A stretch of 64,000 bases of DNA, taken from the NCBI RefSeq assembly GCF_040892615.1, contig NZ_JBFRYC010000011.1, forward strand, positions 44,145 through 108,144. Direction: 5' to 3'. This DNA is from Thioclava arctica (GTDB taxonomy: Bacteria; Pseudomonadota; Alphaproteobacteria; Rhodobacterales; Rhodobacteraceae). Every line of letters starts with the position of its first letter. Position 1 is the first letter of the stretch. Shown in pieces: positions 62,480-64,000 of this stretch. The notes under the pieces were generated by a model. It was not told the origin of the DNA, made no database searches, and worked only from the letters and a program-made list of their open reading frames with translations. The position numbers were made by a program, and so were the translations under genes.

Positions 62480-63516
62480 ACGGACACGCCCGTCATCTTG
62501 CGGAATTCGGCCAGTGCTGCGCGCCCGTCATAGGCGCTGTCCAGGCCATCGGACCACTGACCTTCCAGCACAGCGGCCTGCGATTTGATCGCGTCCAGCA
62601 CCCCGGCAGGCGCGGTCTCGGCAACCATGCCACCCTTTTCAGCCGCCGCCTTGCCACGATCATCGGCGCCGTTCCATGCCTTGCCCACACGCGTTGCAAA
62701 GGCCAGCCCGGACAGGTCGTTGATCGCTTTTTGATCGGCGGGCGAGATCGCGTCCCACTTGCCCGAATTCATCACGAGGAACCAGGTGGTGTTGTAGATG
62801 CCGCCCGGAATGGTCGTGGTGTATTTCAGGTAATCGGCAAGATTGAACGAGGCGATCGCATCATAGGGGAAAGTCACCCCGTCAACGACGCCGCGCGAGA
62901 GCTTCTCATAGACCTCACCCGAGGGCGTAAAGATCGTCTCCACACCGAAATGGCTCATCAGATCGGCGATATAGCCGCCCGGAACGCGCATCTTGAGACC
63001 CTGCAAATCCTCGATCTTGTTGATCGGGCGCTTGTTGTTGTGGATCATGCCGGGGCCGTGGTTGAATAGACCCAGAAGATGCGTGCCAGCGTGTTCCTTA
63101 TCGGCACCCAGTTTTTCAGTGTAGACCGTCCAGAAGGCTTCCGACATCGCCACCGCATCATTGCCCAAGAAGCTGAACTGACCAACGCGGGAGTTTTTGA
63201 ACCGGTCGTCTTGGGTAAAGCTGTGCAGACCGTAGGTGATATCGGCAACGCCATCGCGCGCCATATCGAAATGCGACGGCGGCGAGCCGAGCGGCTTGAC
63301 CAGCACACGAATGCGCACGCGACCTTCGGTGGCTTTCTCGATATCCTTGGCCCAGGGCTTGATTGCATCCACAACAATCGGGTGGCGCGGCGGTAGCCAG
63401 CTCGACAGCACCAGATCGACGCCATCAGCGCGCGCCGGAATTGCCGGCAACGCAAGGGCTGCGCCCGCCATTGCGGCCGTTCCCAGGAATGCTCGTTTGG
63501 TTAGTTTACTCATCAT
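62476..63516 (-). CDS. dctP: TRAP transporter substrate-binding protein, DctP type
   Basis: A 346-residue periplasmic protein. The signal peptide LTKRAFLGTAAMAGAALALPAIPARA has a KR pair that might mark Tat export, though it is not the full twin-arginine motif. The mature part has LSSWLPPRHPIVVDAIKPWAKDIEKATEGRVRIRV and LKMRVPGGYIADLMSHFGVETIFTPSGEVYEKLSRGVVDGVTFPYDAI, the DctP ligand-binding pattern with the Arg that holds a carboxylate. GGAGGAAAC precedes the ATG. Neighbours suggest an aromatic acid as substrate; inference. Confidence 0.94.
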   Translation of the reverse strand: MMSKLTKRAFLGTAAMAGAALALPAIPARADGVDLVLSSWLPPRHPIVVDAIKPWAKDIEKATEGRVRIRVLVKPLGSPPSHFDMARDGVADITYGLHSFTQDDRFKNSRVGQFSFLGNDAVAMSEAFWTVYTEKLGADKEHAGTHLLGLFNHGPGMIHNNKRPINKIEDLQGLKMRVPGGYIADLMSHFGVETIFTPSGEVYEKLSRGVVDGVTFPYDAIASFNLADYLKYTTTIPGGIYNTTWFLVMNSGKWDAISPADQKAINDLSGLAFATRVGKAWNGADDRGKAAAEKGGMVAETAPAGVLDAIKSQAAVLEGQWSDGLDSAYDGRAALAEFRKMTGVSV

Positions 63517-63580
63517 CGTTTCCTCCCCTGAATGATGAATTCACGCGGAATTCCGCGCTTCCTCTTGTTATCTCAACGCG

Positions 63581-63823
63581 TCAAACGCCTGTCGAAATCG
63601 GGCGCGGTGTTGCGCTTTCGGCTGCAGCTTGTCCGGCACGACCTGCCAGTTCGAAGGCGTCCTCAAGCACCCGCGAATCGCCGATATGGTTCATCAAGAT
63701 CAGGATCAGGCGGGCGTTGAACGCAGCGCTTTGCGCCTCGCTCAGCCCCTGATGTGCCGCGATCAGCCGTTCATAAATCCCGTCGTGATCTTGCATATTG
63801 AGTTGCGTAATCAGGCTCATCAT
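63581..63823 (-). CDS. DUF2783 domain protein
   Basis: An 80-residue soluble helical protein: DHDGIYERLIAAHQGLSEAQSAAFNARLILILMNHIGDSRVLEDAFELAGRAG is the DUF2783 pattern. It overlaps the stop of the upstream monooxygenase gene by four bases. DUF2783 genes are usually beside FAD-dependent aromatic hydroxylases; role unknown. Confidence 0.88.
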   Translation of the reverse strand: MMSLITQLNMQDHDGIYERLIAAHQGLSEAQSAAFNARLILILMNHIGDSRVLEDAFELAGRAGQAAAESATPRPISTGV

Positions 63824-64000
63824 CGCCCCTCCGTGATCGCTGCAAGTTGCGCTTGGATCGTGTCCGCGTCGGCCTCGGCCCAGCGCGCTGCCACGATTTG
63901 ATCGGGCCGGATCAGATACAAAGCCTGCCCCGCCTGCCCCAGATAGCGTTGGCGCAGCTCGGGGGTCTCGGGCAGTTCCAGCACACGCATCCCGTACCCT
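63820..64000 (-). CDS. FAD-dependent aromatic monooxygenase, C-terminal end (partial)
   Basis: The last ~59 codons of a gene that runs off the right edge. RVLELPETPELRQRYLGQAGQALYLIRPDQIVAARW is the thioredoxin-like tail typical of PheA/TfdB and MhpA-type FAD hydroxylases, where the ALYLIRPDQ segment is conserved. It overlaps DUF2783 (ATGA). It should act on an aromatic acid taken up by the TRAP system; the substrate cannot be named from this end. Confidence 0.75.
   Translation of the reverse strand, partial: GYGMRVLELPETPELRQRYLGQAGQALYLIRPDQIVAARWAEADADTIQAQLAAITEGR

Overview
The window reads as the chromosome of a Rhodobacterales alphaproteobacterium (Roseobacter/Paracoccaceae type). Pointers are the GC-rich codon use, a separate PxpABC/PuuE block, a split gamma-glutamylation amine pathway, RTX proteins with a Hint domain, choline sulfatase, a RamA-like corrinoid activator, TRAP transporters, and a tatABC block next to a DUF815 ATPase. 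Genus cannot be fixed from sequence alone.

Layout. 1-3327: allantoinase PuuE (cut by the window edge), divergent from pxpB-pxpC-pxpA (5-oxoprolinase). 3528-12036: initiator tRNA-fMet and an ~8.4 kb integrated element bounded by a perfect 48-bp direct repeat of the tRNA 3' end. The element carries a 1266-residue SIR2-domain protein, a Rep protein, an AlpA-type HTH protein, an unknown 230-aa protein and a tyrosine integrase; it looks like a small plasmid- or satellite-like element with an anti-phage-type cargo gene. 12399-17031: polar amino-acid ABC transporter plus glutamine-synthetase-like enzyme. 17173-26605: housekeeping genes (TerB-like, hisE-hisF, TetR, hom, glpX, sufE, rnd, purN-purM, a tRNA with CAU anticodon). 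26956-33016: RTX/Hint secreted protein, choline sulfatase, aldo-keto reductase, DUF3422 protein. 33135-36507: amidotransferase, glutamylamide synthetase and FAD oxidase genes for gamma-glutamylated amine breakdown. 36583-36722: a nested inverted repeat. 36735-42648: DUF815 ATPase, tatCBA, a short YafY-like regulator, MarC, retropepsin-like protease, serine dehydratase. 43241-49457: rpiA, gor, hflK-hflC-DUF2065-degP. 49614-56398: GNAT, purU, DksA-like, ferredoxin and corrinoid-activator genes, fasciclin protein.

56516-64000: tRNA-Gly(CCC), a 1.16-kb stretch without a convincing gene, hpd with a divergent Lrp-type regulator, three decayed fragments that keep the order of a homoprotocatechuate (hpa) operon (E', H', I'), a MarR regulator with a near-perfect operator divergent from the fragments, a DctPQM TRAP transporter, DUF2783 and the end of a FAD-dependent monooxygenase. 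The right end therefore looks like an aromatic-acid catabolic neighbourhood that has lost part of one pathway.

The most interesting part is the tRNA-fMet element: both attachment sites, candidate integrase arm sites at both ends, a Rep gene with hairpins at its 5' side, and one very large SIR2 protein transcribed towards the replication genes. All assignments are by eye from motifs and family memory; no search was run.
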